DNA of 64,000 nucleotides from assembly GCA_029378245.1 (NCBI GenBank), contig JARKIF010000010.1, forward strand, positions 1,550,001-1,614,000, given 5' to 3'. The stretch comes from Roridomyces roridus. Taxonomy: Eukaryota; Basidiomycota; Agaricomycetes; Agaricales; Mycenaceae. Both the position numbers and the translations under genes were made by a program. Positions 1 to 10,919 of the stretch are shown here, piece by piece (the first letter of the stretch is position 1; each line of letters opens with the position of its first letter). The notes beneath the pieces were generated by a model. It worked only from the letters and a program-made list of their open reading frames with translations. It had not been told where the DNA came from and did not search any database.

Positions 1-756
1 ATAAATCTCCCGTCGCGCCCATGCTCAGAAAGACGATGCACTTCAAATGCACGCATGCGCACGAAGGGAGCACGGAGCACCACAGTGTCGTCGTATCCGA
101 CTCTGGGGTGCCGGAGCGACTCGGGTTGAATGCAAAGTGCGTGAGGTTGGGGAGCTGAGAAAGGGATAATGCGGCGTGCTCAACCGGGAAATCGAGGACC
201 TCGAGGTGCGTGATGTTGCGGAACAGGCGGTGGATGAGCGGGTCGGGTATGCCGCTCATACCCACCTTGATGTCAAGAGCAAGGCGTCTGAGGGAGGGGA
301 GCGACGCCAGTGCAGGTATGTTTGCGGGCTGCAGGGTCCACAAGAGAAAGACACTCGTTACATTGGAGCAGACTGTAAACAGTGTGTCGAGAAACTCGGA
401 CGACAGAAGAGGTCCCGAGGTGGGATGTCCGAGGAATAGGTGTTGGGTTGTATTCTTGAAGAAATCGGGTGGATGTTGGGATATGGCACGGCGTAGGATA
501 TCCACAGAGAACTTGGGAAGCTTCAGGTCATCCACTACTGCCGGCCTGTGGTAGAGGAAGATGATTCGGTACAATAAGGGCTCGATCCTGTACATATCAA
601 GGTTCCCGTCGTCACATTCGAATGAACTCTTTTGGACACCCACCAAACTTTGACGCGTTGTGCCACTCTCATAAGGTCGGGGATCCTGGTAGGCCACGTA
701 GAGGCGGCGATTGCGAAGATGCGGCATTCGAGTTCCGCTGGGAGAATGTGATCCAT
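1..756 (-). CDS. F-box-like / leucine-rich hypothetical protein, C-terminus off window
   Basis: Minus-strand gene that starts at an ATG at 754-756 and runs off the left edge. The N-terminus reads MDHILPAELECRIFAIAAS, which resembles the start of the many small F-box-like proteins of mushrooms (a short helix with LP..L..IF..A). An intron at 588-643 (GTGGGT...TACAG, 56 nt) joins RVKVW to IEPLLYRIIFL in frame. The second exon stays open to position 1 and contains leucine-rich segments such as LASLPSLRRLALD and HRLFRNITHLEVLDF. A decayed relative lies at 3503-4470 on the other strand. The expected role is substrate recognition in an SCF ubiquitin ligase, but no strict F-box can be confirmed by eye. 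The family resemblance is seen; the function is inferred. Confidence 0.65.
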
Positions 757-1008
757 CGGTAGAGGCGTTATCTGGAGAGCAGAAACGCCACGAAGCTTGT
801 CGTCTGTGAGGTTGTCGTGGGTGGTCTGACGAAGGTGATCATGAGCGGCATTACGGAATGATCCGATCTCTGATACTGACCAAGCGCCCTTTTGAATTCA
901 ACCAAACCAAACTTCAACACATTAAGCAAACAGCAAGTCCCACAGATTTAAATAATACATTAAAACAGAGTCATTAACTACGAAGAGCCAAAGACTATGC
1001 ACGAGACC

Positions 1009-2636
1009 TCAGTACTTTTCCCTCTGAGTGAACGTGAGATGCCCAGCAAACGGGTCGAAAGTCGCGACAACATTGTGCAAAAACACAGTGCCCCTGCGTA
1101 AATTACAATCAATACCTCACAGAAAAGCTCAACAAGGAGCTCACAAAATGAATTGCTGAGTCGCCACCGCCGGCCCACCATCCTGCGTTCCAGTGTAGCA
1201 CATGAGAGTCTCATTTCCCACCGGAGGGCCGAGGGGAAATAGCTGGTCGCGTGTGTCAATAGTAAACGTCTTGCCTCCGATGCTGAGGGAGAATTCGGGG
1301 ACGGTGGCATTGCATGGGACGACGAACGCGCCAACATCAGGGTCGATAACCCCAGGCGGGTCAAACGCTGCGTTGTACGCGGCGGCTATATCAGTGGGCA
1401 AGTAGTTGAATGTAGTGCCGGTGTCAATGAAGGTATTGTTTAGCGAAACAGTCAAGTTCTCGGAGCCGGGGAAGGTGAGAGATTCAACCTGGAGACGTTC
1501 AAGTCCCTGAAAAAAAGTGAATATGGTGGAGACGCACGTCTATGGTGTAGAATAACGACAGAGCCCCAGGAGCGGTGGAGGTGACACCTCCTCTGGCTGA
1601 GTATCCTTCAATCGGGACACTCACAGTGGTGTTGGTCACGGGAACCGCTGCAATGCCCCCGAACGCGAGAATTCCAAGGTCTGGGGCAATGACATTTAGT
1701 TCATCCTGATCCAACGAAGGACGGTTGAGCGCGACGGAGAACACTGAAACGGAGTTCAATAAGAAGAGTGTGGAATTCGCAGGATCAACTGACTCGTATT
1801 GTTTAGCTTCTTCTGTTTAACTGCACTGAAGAAGAAGGGGTCGTAAGCAAGGCGATTTGCAGCGGACGCCTTGGTCGGATCGGACGTGTTGAATACACTG
1901 GTCAAGTTGGGGAAAGCGGATCCCATGATCCCATCGGTGACGTTGACACCAAGCCACTGAGAATCAGGGTGTGAAAATCAGGCATGCGAATCACCCAAGC
2001 AACGAAGCCAGCTTACCGCAATGTGGTTAGGCACAGAGAACTCTTGGGCGGTAACAGACAAGCCACCAACAGAGATCGTATCGAACCCGGCGGGCCCCGA
2101 AAGGAACTCGCCACTATTATAGGTGATATTCAAGTTGATGTTCGGGAATGGCTTGAACGTTTTAGAGGCGCTGATATCGAATCCTCGTGAGCCAAACCCG
2201 CAGTCGGCTTCTGGAATGGGGTTGCGGTCGAGATCGAAACACATGAATCCGATCTGGGGCACCCAGGTATCGGAACTGTAAGCACATATAAGTAGTGAAC
2301 TTTCGAGTGAGGACGGCGTACGCACCTCCCAGTATCGACAATGAGATTGAAGCTCTATCCGCCGATGGACACGCTGGTGACATATTCTCCGTCCGACCCA
2401 GTGCTGTCAAGGTTTGGCTGGACCGCGCGACTGTGCACCCCCCGAAGAGCGGCCAGCGCGTCTTTCTTGTGTTTTCGTACCGATGTTTTCCCAGTAAAAG
2501 GAACACTGAACTCCGCCGGCGGGAGGACGATGTTCTGAGAGCGAGGGGCGAGCGATGTGTGCCGCACGAAAGTGAATTCGGAGCGCGCGGTGGTTGCGAG
2601 TAGCAGCAAGCCAGGCAAAACCCAGTGGACGCCCAT
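1009..2636 (-). pseudogene. Secreted pepsin-like aspartic protease (family A1) with in-frame TAG
   Basis: Start ATG at 2634-2636 opens a signal peptide (MGVHWVLPGLLLLATTARS) and propeptide. Both catalytic motifs are present: VDTGSSDTW, which spans an intron near 2178-2325 (DTGS|SDTW), and IDTGTTFNYL at about 1415. A further intron near 1100-1145 joins QFI to LGTVFLHNVVATFD, the usual A1 C-terminus, ending at TGA 1009-1011. The length is normal for a secreted fungal protease. The defect is a TAG at 2355-2357, between SVSIGG and SFNLIVDTG; a glutamine codon (CAG) would fit there, so a single C-to-T change is enough. No splice choice that removes it was found. It is either a recent pseudogene, a read-through case or a base error. 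Everything else in the gene looks intact. Confidence 0.75.
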
Positions 2637-2667
2637 CGATGAGATGATATTGAGAAAGACATACCTT

Positions 2668-2684
2668 GTTATATACCCCTTGCT
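2668..2684 (-). promoter_or_regulatory. TATA-box region of the aspartic protease gene
   Basis: On the minus strand this reads AAGGGGTATATAACAAG, about 35-45 nt before the ATG at 2636, a usual place for a fungal TATA box. Confidence 0.5.
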
Positions 2685-2808
2685 ACGTGGAAACGTCGTC
2701 CACGGAAAACGGTGCCCATGGGGAGCGCTGCCGCCGAAGTTTTTTTTAAACCCGGGACGGCCGATTCCGCGCGTGTCAGTCAAGGTGAGTCACCGCTGAG
2801 GGTATAGA

Positions 2809-3167
2809 AGGACCCCTGAGAATAGCCTGGGACGTATGATTCTGAAAACCGGATTTCCGAAATTTTGTCCGGACTATCCGTTTTTCTGGGAACCAAATTT
2901 TTGTCCGGATTAGAATCAGAGGTCCGGATCAAATTGCCATATATGGTAATTCGGCAAGTGCCGAGAGACAGCCGAGCACCGGCAGTGCCAAAAAATTGTG
3001 ATTTCGCACGCAACAAGTCCAGACCCCATGTTTTTGTCCGGACTCGAATGAGAGTTCCCGGCGTGGGAGCACATTTTTGTCCGGACTAGTATCAAAGGTG
3101 AGAGCGGATTTCAAAATTTTTGTCCGGACTATTGAATCATAGGTCCGTGCGTATTCTCAGGGGTCCT
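2809..3167. mobile_element. hAT-like MITE, 359 bp, with 8-bp target duplication
   Basis: The ends are perfect inverted repeats of 16 bp (AGGACCCCTGAGAATA). They are flanked by an exact 8-bp direct repeat GGTATAGA at 2801-2808 and 3168-3175, as produced by hAT transposases. The element has no coding capacity. Its interior holds several copies of a TTTTTGTCCGGAC motif in direct orientation, possibly subterminal transposase-binding repeats. Confidence 0.85.
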
Positions 3168-3175
3168 GGTATAGA

Positions 3176-3502
3176 AAGCCGAGCGCAAGCACTGGGAAAG
3201 TTGTTCTCCGAAACGACCGAGACGACCAAGTCCGAGCGTGTGAGCCGCCGCTGAGGGAATAGAGAAGGTTTTTTTTCAAGCCGCGCGCGGTATCGTAGAC
3301 GCGAAAGAAAGCGGCATGGTTCGCGAGGAGATGGTGGTGGTGGCAGAGCAAGCGATGCTTCAAACTCCGCTGTTTGGTCCCGCTTTTCGGATCATTTCCC
3401 TCCTCGAGTCACGGGCAACTGTTGGGCAACTGCTCAATTTTCACCTTGTGAGACTCAAGATCCGGGTCTTCGTTGGCCTTTCCGCCGAATAGCGCCTCTA
3501 CC
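3176..3502. other. Intergenic, no gene seen
   Basis: GC-rich spacer between the MITE and the decayed F-box-like gene. A stretch near 3240-3290 (CGCTGAGGGAATAGAG, T-run, GCGCGCGG) loosely resembles 2735-2810, suggesting an old local duplication. Nothing coding is supported. Confidence 0.5.
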
Positions 3503-4470
3503 ATGGATTGCATCCTCCCACTGGCAGCGGAACTCGAACGCCACATCTTCCTAATCGTCGCCTCTGAGTGGCCCACCAAGATTCCCGATCTTATGCGAGT
3601 GGCTGCTGGCACAACGCGTCAAAGTTTGGTAGGTGCCCAAAAGTTCAATCGAATGCCACGATGGAAATCTTGAATACAGGGTCGAGCCCATTTTGTACCG
3701 AATCATCTTTCTCCATCGCCGGCCGCCCGCAGTGAATGGTCACCTCAAAATGGATGAGCTTAAGCTTCGCGAGTTCTCCGTAGAAAGCCTTCGCCATGCC
3801 ATATCCCGATACCCTTCATTGCGGAGGTTACGGAGTAATACCCCCGATACCCGCCCGATTTCTTCAACAATGCAACTGGACATTGACTGGACATCTATTT
3901 CTCGGGTACCCCACCTCGGAACCCCAGCTGTCCGCTCACCGCCTGCTCCCACGTTACGACTTACGAATGTCTGCTTTTAGCTGCTTTTACAGTTGGAGCG
4001 AGCATTCTACAAACATGCCGGCACTCTCCTCGCTCCCCTCCCTGGAACGCCTCACTCTCAACATCAGGCTGGATATGCGCAGCATGACCGATCCGCTCAC
4101 CCACCGCCTGTTCCGCAACATCACACACCTTGACGTCGTCCAGTTCCCACCCTCACGCACTTTCGGATACGAGAACAATGTGGTGCTCCGGCATCCCTTC
4201 GTGTGTGCGTCTGGAGTGTATCGTCTTCGTGACTGGAGGTAGGGCGGGGGAGGATTCGCAATTGACTGTTTTGAAGGAGGAAGCAGAGCTTACGTTGGGA
4301 ATCGGATTGGCGTCATGGGGCGCCGGTAGGGAGGTATTTCTGGGCGGTTGCAGATGCGTTTTTGGCTGCAAGACGAGCGGGGAGGGTTGCAAGGTGAGTG
4401 TACTTGAATCGATGCAATTGTGTTTCGTATATTTATACCGACCATTCCTGGTTCAAGTGATATTGCCGTA
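3503..4470 (+). pseudogene. Decayed copy of the F-box-like gene
   Basis: Starts at ATG 3503 (MDCILPLAAELERHIF) and matches the gene at 1-756 in the opposite orientation. A 7-nt insertion (GCTGCTG around 3601-3610) shifts the frame just before the conserved intron, whose GTAGGT donor and TACAG acceptor are still there. The matching exon 2 (VEPILYRIIFLHRRPPAV) resumes in another frame. Two further frame changes follow before the LSSLPSLERLTLN and HRLFRNITHLDV segments. The 3' part runs into the boundary of the P450 duplication near 4473. Several frame breaks make this a pseudogene with good confidence. Confidence 0.75.
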
Positions 4471-4472
4471 CC

Positions 4473-4545
4473 CTGGTTGAGGTGCTGGGTGGCCAGGAGT
4501 TGTCAGAGATTGTCGATCAGATCATCAAAAAAAACGGGAGCGTAG
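4473..4545 (+). pseudogene. 3' fragment of the small gene at 6895-7533
   Basis: GAGGTGCTGGGTGG...GTCAGAGATTGTCGATCAGATC matches the last coding part of the gene ending at 7533 (EVLGGEELSEIVDEIIKK). It was carried along as the edge of the tandem duplication. No start or upstream exon is present, so it is a fragment only. Confidence 0.75.
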
Positions 4546-4659
4546 AGGATTGGACAGATATTATATAACGCACAATTCCCATAGATCTGAACTCGCACAT
4601 TACCTATCGAGTTGGGTAGTACAGAAACAAAGACAAAGAAGGTACATTTCGCATCACAT

Positions 4660-6500
4660 CTATGGGCCCTTTCGCTGCGGCAACAAGACATTCAAATCCT
4701 TCTCGCAGTTCGCCCACTCCTGCCTGACCACCTCCGCATGATGTGCACTCCGCGGATGAAATACGGCGGAGAATTCCAAAGGCGGGTTGGTCAGCTGTGA
4801 ACCATTCATTAAGTAATAAATTCATTCAAACGAAGGATTGAGACAGGGTTAAACGCACCGCTCCACTAAACTGGGCATCCTCACAGCCATATTCAAACGG
4901 CAAGCCCGTCTGCGCATCCACTTGCGTCGATTTGCGAATATTAAAAGCCCAGAGCATCATGGCGATGTTGATCCAAAGTGAACGTTCCGCGAATGGCTGG
5001 CCGGGGACATACTAGGAGATGTCAAATCCTAGTCACGAATCATTAGGGTGATGGCAACGTACCCCGCCTGCCGAAACCACACGCGCTACTCTCGTATCCA
5101 GGCCTCAGCTGTCCTTTCTCGTCCAAAAAACGATCCGGACAAAAGTCGTCAGCATCCTCGTGAATCTTGTCGTGTTCGATTGCCCTACGCGGAATGAATG
5201 AAAAGGGAACGGAGAACATCCCACCCAACCTACTCACCATGTGAGGGCGAACACGATGCTGCCCTTGTGAATCAAATACTCTTTGCCTTGGTATTCCACC
5301 ACGTCGTCTGCCGTACATTCGTGTGGGAGACCGAACCGTGGTCCGTGCTAGGGTATCGCAGTGAAATAAATGATCATGATTCCATGAAAGTTGAACCAAT
5401 CGCACCTACGGGACGCCATCGGAGAGTCTCTGCAAAAAACATTAGGCATTGCCGGGACGCGGCTGTGAAACGCACCTCGAACAACGGCCTCGTCGTAGGG
5501 GAGTTGCGGACGGTCTTTGAAAGTTGGGATACGATCCTTTCCGACGACCGCGTCCAATTCCTTGTGCGCACCAGTGACCCATTGAGGGAACAGCAGACAT
5601 GCGAGTACGAAAGTTTGGAGCGACGAAGCGGTCTGAGTCGGCCGTTGAATAGAAACTCAAGGGAACAGGTGCAAGAACTGCGTACGGTTTCGATAGCGGC
5701 CTGTTCATATGATTTCAACTCATCACGATACAAGCACGAACGATCCACTCACACTGCTAAAAATATTCAGCAATTTGCGTTGATCCCCTTCCGGTTTGTC
5801 TTTGCTGGCGAATACAGCGGCCCATCTGGAGGAGAGGTCGAACATGAACGTTGGTTGAGAGGCTACCAGCAACATACGTGTTCATCCCTGCCGCTTCGCC
5901 CGAAACAGCTCTGGTGACCAGGCGATCATATAGTCACCGTCCTCCCGCTTGCGGAAAGCAGCGGCGCGAGTCCGCCAGGGCATCGGTCCAGGAATCATAT
6001 CAAGGAACGGCAGCGCGTTGATGATGCTCCTCGAGGGACTGCTGAGCTGTACGACTTCGGTGACACACTACAGCGACAATCAGCGTGACGGGACGATTAG
6101 CCTGTGATTGTGTACATCAATAACTTCCTTGAGCTCGGGCTCTTCTCCGGTGGGACAATGCAGACCAAATGTAGCGCTGAGAAACATGCTAGCGGTGGTT
6201 CTTAAGACTAGAGTCAATTCCAAGCGACACGGACTTGGGGGCTGAGAAGCGTACCTTTCTATCTCGTGCATCCAATTTTTCCTCGGCCGTCCAGCATTCG
6301 AATAGTGAATATCAAAGCTTCGAGTTGTTGCAGAAGATCGGTGTCTCCGGCCTGCACACTCGCCATTATACCAGCGGTCAACTTGCGGCCAAGGAAGTTG
6401 TTCCGACCCGAGACGGTTGTCCAGTAAATCCGTTCGGGATCGTAGTGCAAATGGCGCAAGGAATACTTGCAAAGCAAAGCTCCTTCCAGTCCATGTCTGA
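4660..6500 (-). pseudogene. Cytochrome P450, 5'-deleted and frameshifted duplicate
   Basis: Copy of the P450 at 7649-9867. The C-terminus (HHAEVVRQEWANCEKDLNVL, stop 4660-4662) and mid region (LHYDPERIYWTTVSGRNNFL near 6440) are recognisable, and the PERF-like motif reads FCPDRF. Two lesions are clear. First, at the heme loop the intact copy has TATGTCCCGGCCAG whereas this one has TATGTCCCCGGCCAG, an extra C that shifts the frame right after the cysteine. Second, the 5' third is missing: sequence like 9440 jumps, through a short remnant, to sequence like 10100, so the start codon, membrane anchor and first exons are lost. It cannot make a working P450. Confidence 0.85.
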
Positions 6501-6844
6501 GTCGGGAAAGGCTGGGTAACTGTGAGCGCGATCCAGATAGCGTTGGGGTTTGCGCAAACACTGAGGCTTGAGCTATTCCCTTCCAGTCAAAACGCGCACT
6601 AGTTGCCACTCGCCCAGCTGACAGCTGGGGACTTGAAGACCTTAGACCTCTCGTGTTCGGGCCACGGACGAGCATTGCGAAGGGCGCTCTCCTTTCCCAG
6701 TGGTCATTGTTTCTCGGGTGAACCGTCTACCTTAAATGATGCTCACATTATTCTTGGCTGCCACAACGTCCTCATTCCAGATGCCCCTAGATTTCGGACC
6801 TGAGCAGATCAATACGGATCTGAGCGGATCACGATCAACTCCGG

Positions 6845-6857
6845 TATGTATATAAGT
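6845..6857 (+). promoter_or_regulatory. TATA box of the 6895 gene
   Basis: TATGTATATAAGTGG lies about 40-50 nt before the ATG at 6895, the usual spacing for a fungal core promoter. Confidence 0.5.
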
Positions 6858-6894
6858 GGTTGAACAGTGGTCACCCGTCCCACAAGCCCACATC

Positions 6895-7533
6895 ATGTTT
6901 CGCCTATTCCGAAGGATTTCCCTCACCCAGACAGTGAGCCTTCGGACTCAGAGAGCGCCCGCAATTCCGAGATTCAACATTCCCATGCGCTTCGTATGAA
7001 TTCATTCCTCCGGTTTTCACAGGGCTACAACCTATTTCTTCCAGGAGCACGTATACCACGCATACCACTATCGGGATAGACACAATGTTGCCTACCGTCC
7101 ACAACCTGGTACGATCCTCCCAACAGGGTGGTCCTGCGACTGGAAGTCCTGGGAGTACAACGACCTCGACATCTATCAAGACTGCCTCCAGGATGAATTT
7201 GAAATCACATCTCTTATCGAACCCCTCGCACATGAAATCTCCAGTTCAAAATCCGTCTTTTACGCCGGCGGGGAATACTACTTCCACTTCCCTGCTGAGA
7301 TGATGATTTTGCAGCGGTTCACGGGCACTTTCAAGTCGCATGACGATTTTGTTCAACGCTTCCGCACGGAGCTGAAGGCTGGCACGTGGGTGGACGTGCC
7401 GATATGCGAAACCCCACCTGGGTTATTGACGTTGGAAGAGATACGCGCGCATCCGCTGCTCAGTCGTGAGGTGCTGGGTGGCGAGGAGTTGTCAGAGATT
7501 GTCGATGAGATTATCAAGAAACGCGAGCATTGA
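6895..7533 (+). CDS. Small hypothetical protein, 195 aa, possible mitochondrial presequence
   Basis: Two exons, 6895-6993 and 7045-7533, with a 51-nt intron (GTATGA...TTCCAG); the total is 588 nt in frame. The N-terminus (MFRLFRRISLTQTVSLRTQR) is basic and free of acidic residues, like a mitochondrial targeting peptide. The middle is rich in Tyr, His and Trp (HVYHAYHYRDRHNVAYRPQ; GWSCDWKSWEYNDLDIYQD). The C-terminus is helical and charged (LLTLEEIRAHPLLSREVLGG). I do not recognise the family. It is convergent with the P450 at 7649-9867, and its 3' end was copied with the P450 into the upstream duplicate. Intron phase and reading frame are clean, so the gene looks intact. Confidence 0.7.
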
Positions 7534-10205
7534 GGTTGAACAGATATTCAATGACGCACTGTAATTCCCGTCGACTGAACTCTCACATTACCTATCGAGT
7601 TGGGGTAGTAAAGAAACAAAGACAAAAGAAGGTACATTCGCATCGCATCTATGGGCCCTTTCGCTGTGGCAACAAGACATTCAAATCCTTCTCGCAGTTC
7701 ACCCACTCCTGCCGGACCACCTCCGCATGATGTCCAGTCCGCGGCTTGAACACGGCGAGGAATTCCAAGGGCGGGTTGGTTATCTGAGTCAATATGAAAT
7801 CAATCAAACACACAAGGGAGAGAATACGGATACGTACCGCTCCATTAAACTGGGCATCCCCGCAGCCATAATCGAACGGCGAGCCCGTCTGTGCATCCAC
7901 TTCCGTTGATTTACGAATATCAAAAGTCCAGAGCATCATGGCGATGTTGATCCAAAGTGAACGCTCCGCGAATGACTGGCCGGGACATACTGAGGAGGTG
8001 TCAACCCATGGATCACTTGGGGAGAGTGAACACAACTTACCCCGCCTCCCGAAACCGAATGCACTTGTCTCATACCCAAGCCGCAGCTTCCCATCCACGT
8101 CCAAGAAACGATCCGGGCGGAATTCATCAGCGTCGTCGTGTTTCTTGTCGTGTTCGATTGCCCTAGGCAGAACAAGTCAGGAAGGCACGGAGAACGTCTC
8201 GACCTATTCACCATGTGACGGCGAATACGATGCTGCCCTTGGGAATCAAATACTCTTTCCCTTGGTATTCCACCACGTCGTCCGCCGTACATTCGTGTGG
8301 GAGGCCGAAACGGGCTAGGGTTTGAGATCAATTAGGTTAGTCCACAAAGTTGAATTAACCTCACTTGCGGGGCGCCATCGAAGAGTCTCTGCGCGAACAT
8401 CATTGACCGGGTGACACGCGGCGTAAAAAACGCACCTCGGACAACGGCCTCGATGTAGGGGAGTTGTGGACGGTCTTTGAAGGTTGGGATACGATCCTTT
8501 CCGACGACCGCGTCCGATTCCTTTTGCGCGCGAGCGACCCATTGAGGGAAGAGCAGGCATGCAAGCACGAATGTTTGGAGTGACGATGCAGTCTGGGTCG
8601 GTCGTTGAATAGACAGTCAAGGATAAACGGAGGAGAAATGCGTACGGTTTCGATACCGGCCTGTTTGCTTGATTTCAAGTCATCACAATACAAGCACGAA
8701 CGATCCACTTACACTACTAAAATATTCAACAATTTGCGCTGATCCCCTTCCGTTTTGTCGTTGCTGGCAAATACAGCGGCCCATCTGGAGAGGTCGACCA
8801 ACTATGCACATAAACGTCAAAACAACATACGTGTTCATCCCCGCCGCCTCGCCCGAGACAGCTCTGGTGACCAGGTGATCATATAGTGCGTCCTCCCGCT
8901 TGCGGAAAGCAGCAGCGCGCTTCCTCCACGGCATAGGTCCAGGAATGATATCGAGGAACGGCAGAGCGTTTATGATGCTCCCCGAGGGACTGCCGAGCTG
9001 TACGAGCTCGGTGAGACACTGAAATGATGCTCAGTGGTATGGGATGGTTGGAGTGGATTTATATACAGTGAGAACTTCCTTGAGCTCGGGCTCCTCCCCA
9101 GTGGGACAATGCAGACCGAATGACGCGCTGAGAATCATGCTAGCAGACGTTCTATAAAACTAGAGTTAATCCCGAGAGACACGGACTTGTGGCTAAGAAG
9201 CGTACCTTTCTATCTCGCGCATCCAATCTTTCCCGCGGCCCTCGAGGAGTCGAGTAGTACATACCAAAGCCTCGAGTTGTTGCAGAAGCTCGGTGTCTCC
9301 AGCGCGCACACCCGCCATTATACCAGCGGTCAACTTGCGGCCGAGGAAGTTGTTCCGGCCTGAGACGGATGTCCAGTAAATCTGTTCGGGATCGTAATGC
9401 AACTGGCCATGGGAGCGTCATTAGATGCTGGTAATTTTGGATGAGACTCACAGCGTAAGGGACGATCGGGCGGGATGAGAACTTGGCTGATCGTTTCTCG
9501 AGCAATTCCCTGGCTAGAGTCATATTGCCGAGGAGGATGATACGCTGATGAATGCGCGTCAGGATTTTTAAGCCCATAGGACGAGATATACTTGCAAAGC
9601 CAGCAAAGTTGAGCGAAACGAGTCCCCCATATTCTTCGCAGAGTTGTCTGAAGTATGTTGCGAGATGCTGAATGAAACACGGTTAGGATGGTATAGAGAA
9701 TAGCTCCATGGGCGCGCGTACTTTTCCGGGAATATCGAGGAGATTGCCGAGGACAGGCAGACCTCGGGGGCCGGGAGGACGGCGGCTGTCAGCTCCCGAC
9801 CGTGTGCGGAGACTGAGGCTGAGGGTGTAGATGACTGCGAGAGCTGAAAACGCGACTATCCACTCCATGTGTCCGAATCCGAAGGGAGATCGATCTTGCC
9901 TGGGCGTCCATATATATAGCGAAGACGCCTTGAACGTAATTGCCAGTGTGCTGCAGCCACCCAAAGGAATAAGCGCCATTAAAAGACCGCGGACACGAAC
10001 AATAGGTGCGCTGCCTTAAAATCGACAGCTGGAATACGCTAATAAGTAGGTTGAATGATACGCCAGTAGTCAAATGTTCGGCCCCGGGCAGGAAGTGAAC
10101 GAACACTGTGCTATTCCCTGCCAATCCAAACGCGCACCAGTTGCCAGATGGAGACTCTGAGACCTCTTCGTGTCCGGGCCACGGATGGGCATTCCGAAGG
10201 GCGCT
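7466..10205. repeat. Tandem segmental duplication, copy 2 (intact)
   Basis: The undamaged partner of 4473-6720. It contains the tail of the 6895 gene, the convergent P450 and that gene's upstream region. Confidence 0.8.
7649..9867 (-). CDS. Cytochrome P450 monooxygenase
   Basis: Starts at ATG 9865-9867 with an N-terminal membrane anchor (MEWIVAFSALAVIYTLSLSL) followed by the proline-rich hinge RRPPGPRGLPVLGN. Several short introns split it. Later parts include YDPEQIYWTSVSGRNNFLG, RKREDALYDHLVTRAVSGEA, the PERF-type motif FRPDRF, and the heme-binding loop FGFGRR|VCPGQ split by an intron near 8000-8040 (FxxGxRxCxG with the Cys ligand). It ends at 7649 after EKDLNVLLPQRKGP. The enzyme should be an ER-anchored heme-thiolate oxygenase of the type used in fungal secondary metabolism or xenobiotic breakdown. 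The substrate is unknown. Compared with the copy at 4660-6500 all key parts are in frame. Confidence 0.85.
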
Positions 10206-10919
10206 GTCATTTCAAGAATTATATTTCGAGGATATGGTCCTCTGGCCAGACGAGTGGGTCAATTGAACTCACCTTTCAAGCACCGAGAAATCTAGGAAAG
10301 AATTGTCTTCAGCGCTTAGTGTGATATTTGGTGGTTTCAATCCTCCCGTAGGTTGGCGCAGCGGAACAAGAAGAACAACCACCGACTCGGAGACGCCCCA
10401 AACAGCCGAGAAGCTCGCGAGTCCAAGTTAAACTTTGTCGTAACTAGGCATTGAAACACCCCGCGCCAAAAGTTGTCAGTACAGCTGCAAGGCAGGCGGT
10501 GTCAGTCACAGTCAGAGACAAGCAGATTCTGTTGATTGGCCGATAAGTAATCGATTAGTTTCATTTGTGCTGCCAGAGGCTGCCAGCAGCCAGTACACGG
10601 AGAGTCTCGCAGCCGCTGCTGTGCGCCGGAGAGGCAAGGAAGAAGGAGACTGATGGGATTACGGCAATACCCATCGGTGTCAACGCGACAATAGCTCGGC
10701 TAACCGCCTCGCTAGTCTTTCCTTTCTCTCTCTTGTTCTCCTCCTTCATCTACTAAGGCCCCTCGCTCGCGAGAGTGGCTCAAACCCAGGGCCTGGGGTA
10801 TCACCGACATCTTGCCTCCGAGTACGACACCGAAACGCACCGCATTCGGTCTACTCCACAGACCGACGAGTGACACTTTTGTTTTTGGCTCTCACCACGA
10901 CTACTGCTAGACGACGCGG
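9868..10919. other. Divergent intergenic region
   Basis: About 1 kb between the P450 start and the start of the 10920 gene. It holds the P450 upstream segment shared with 6560-6720. No convincing coding sequence or repeat is seen from 10210 to 10919. Confidence 0.5.

Larger units (their letters stand above)
4473..6720. repeat. Tandem segmental duplication, copy 1
   Basis: Matches 7466-10205 in the same orientation: the tail of a small gene, its 3' flank, a P450 and the P450 promoter region (6560-6720 resembles 10100-10205, both with a TTCGGGCCACGGA-like stretch). Copy 1 carries an internal deletion of several hundred bp at the P450 5' end. Confidence 0.8.

Noticed and set aside
5198..5917. 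Plus-strand open frame of 239 codons
   Set aside because: Antisense to the P450 pseudogene; no independent protein features.
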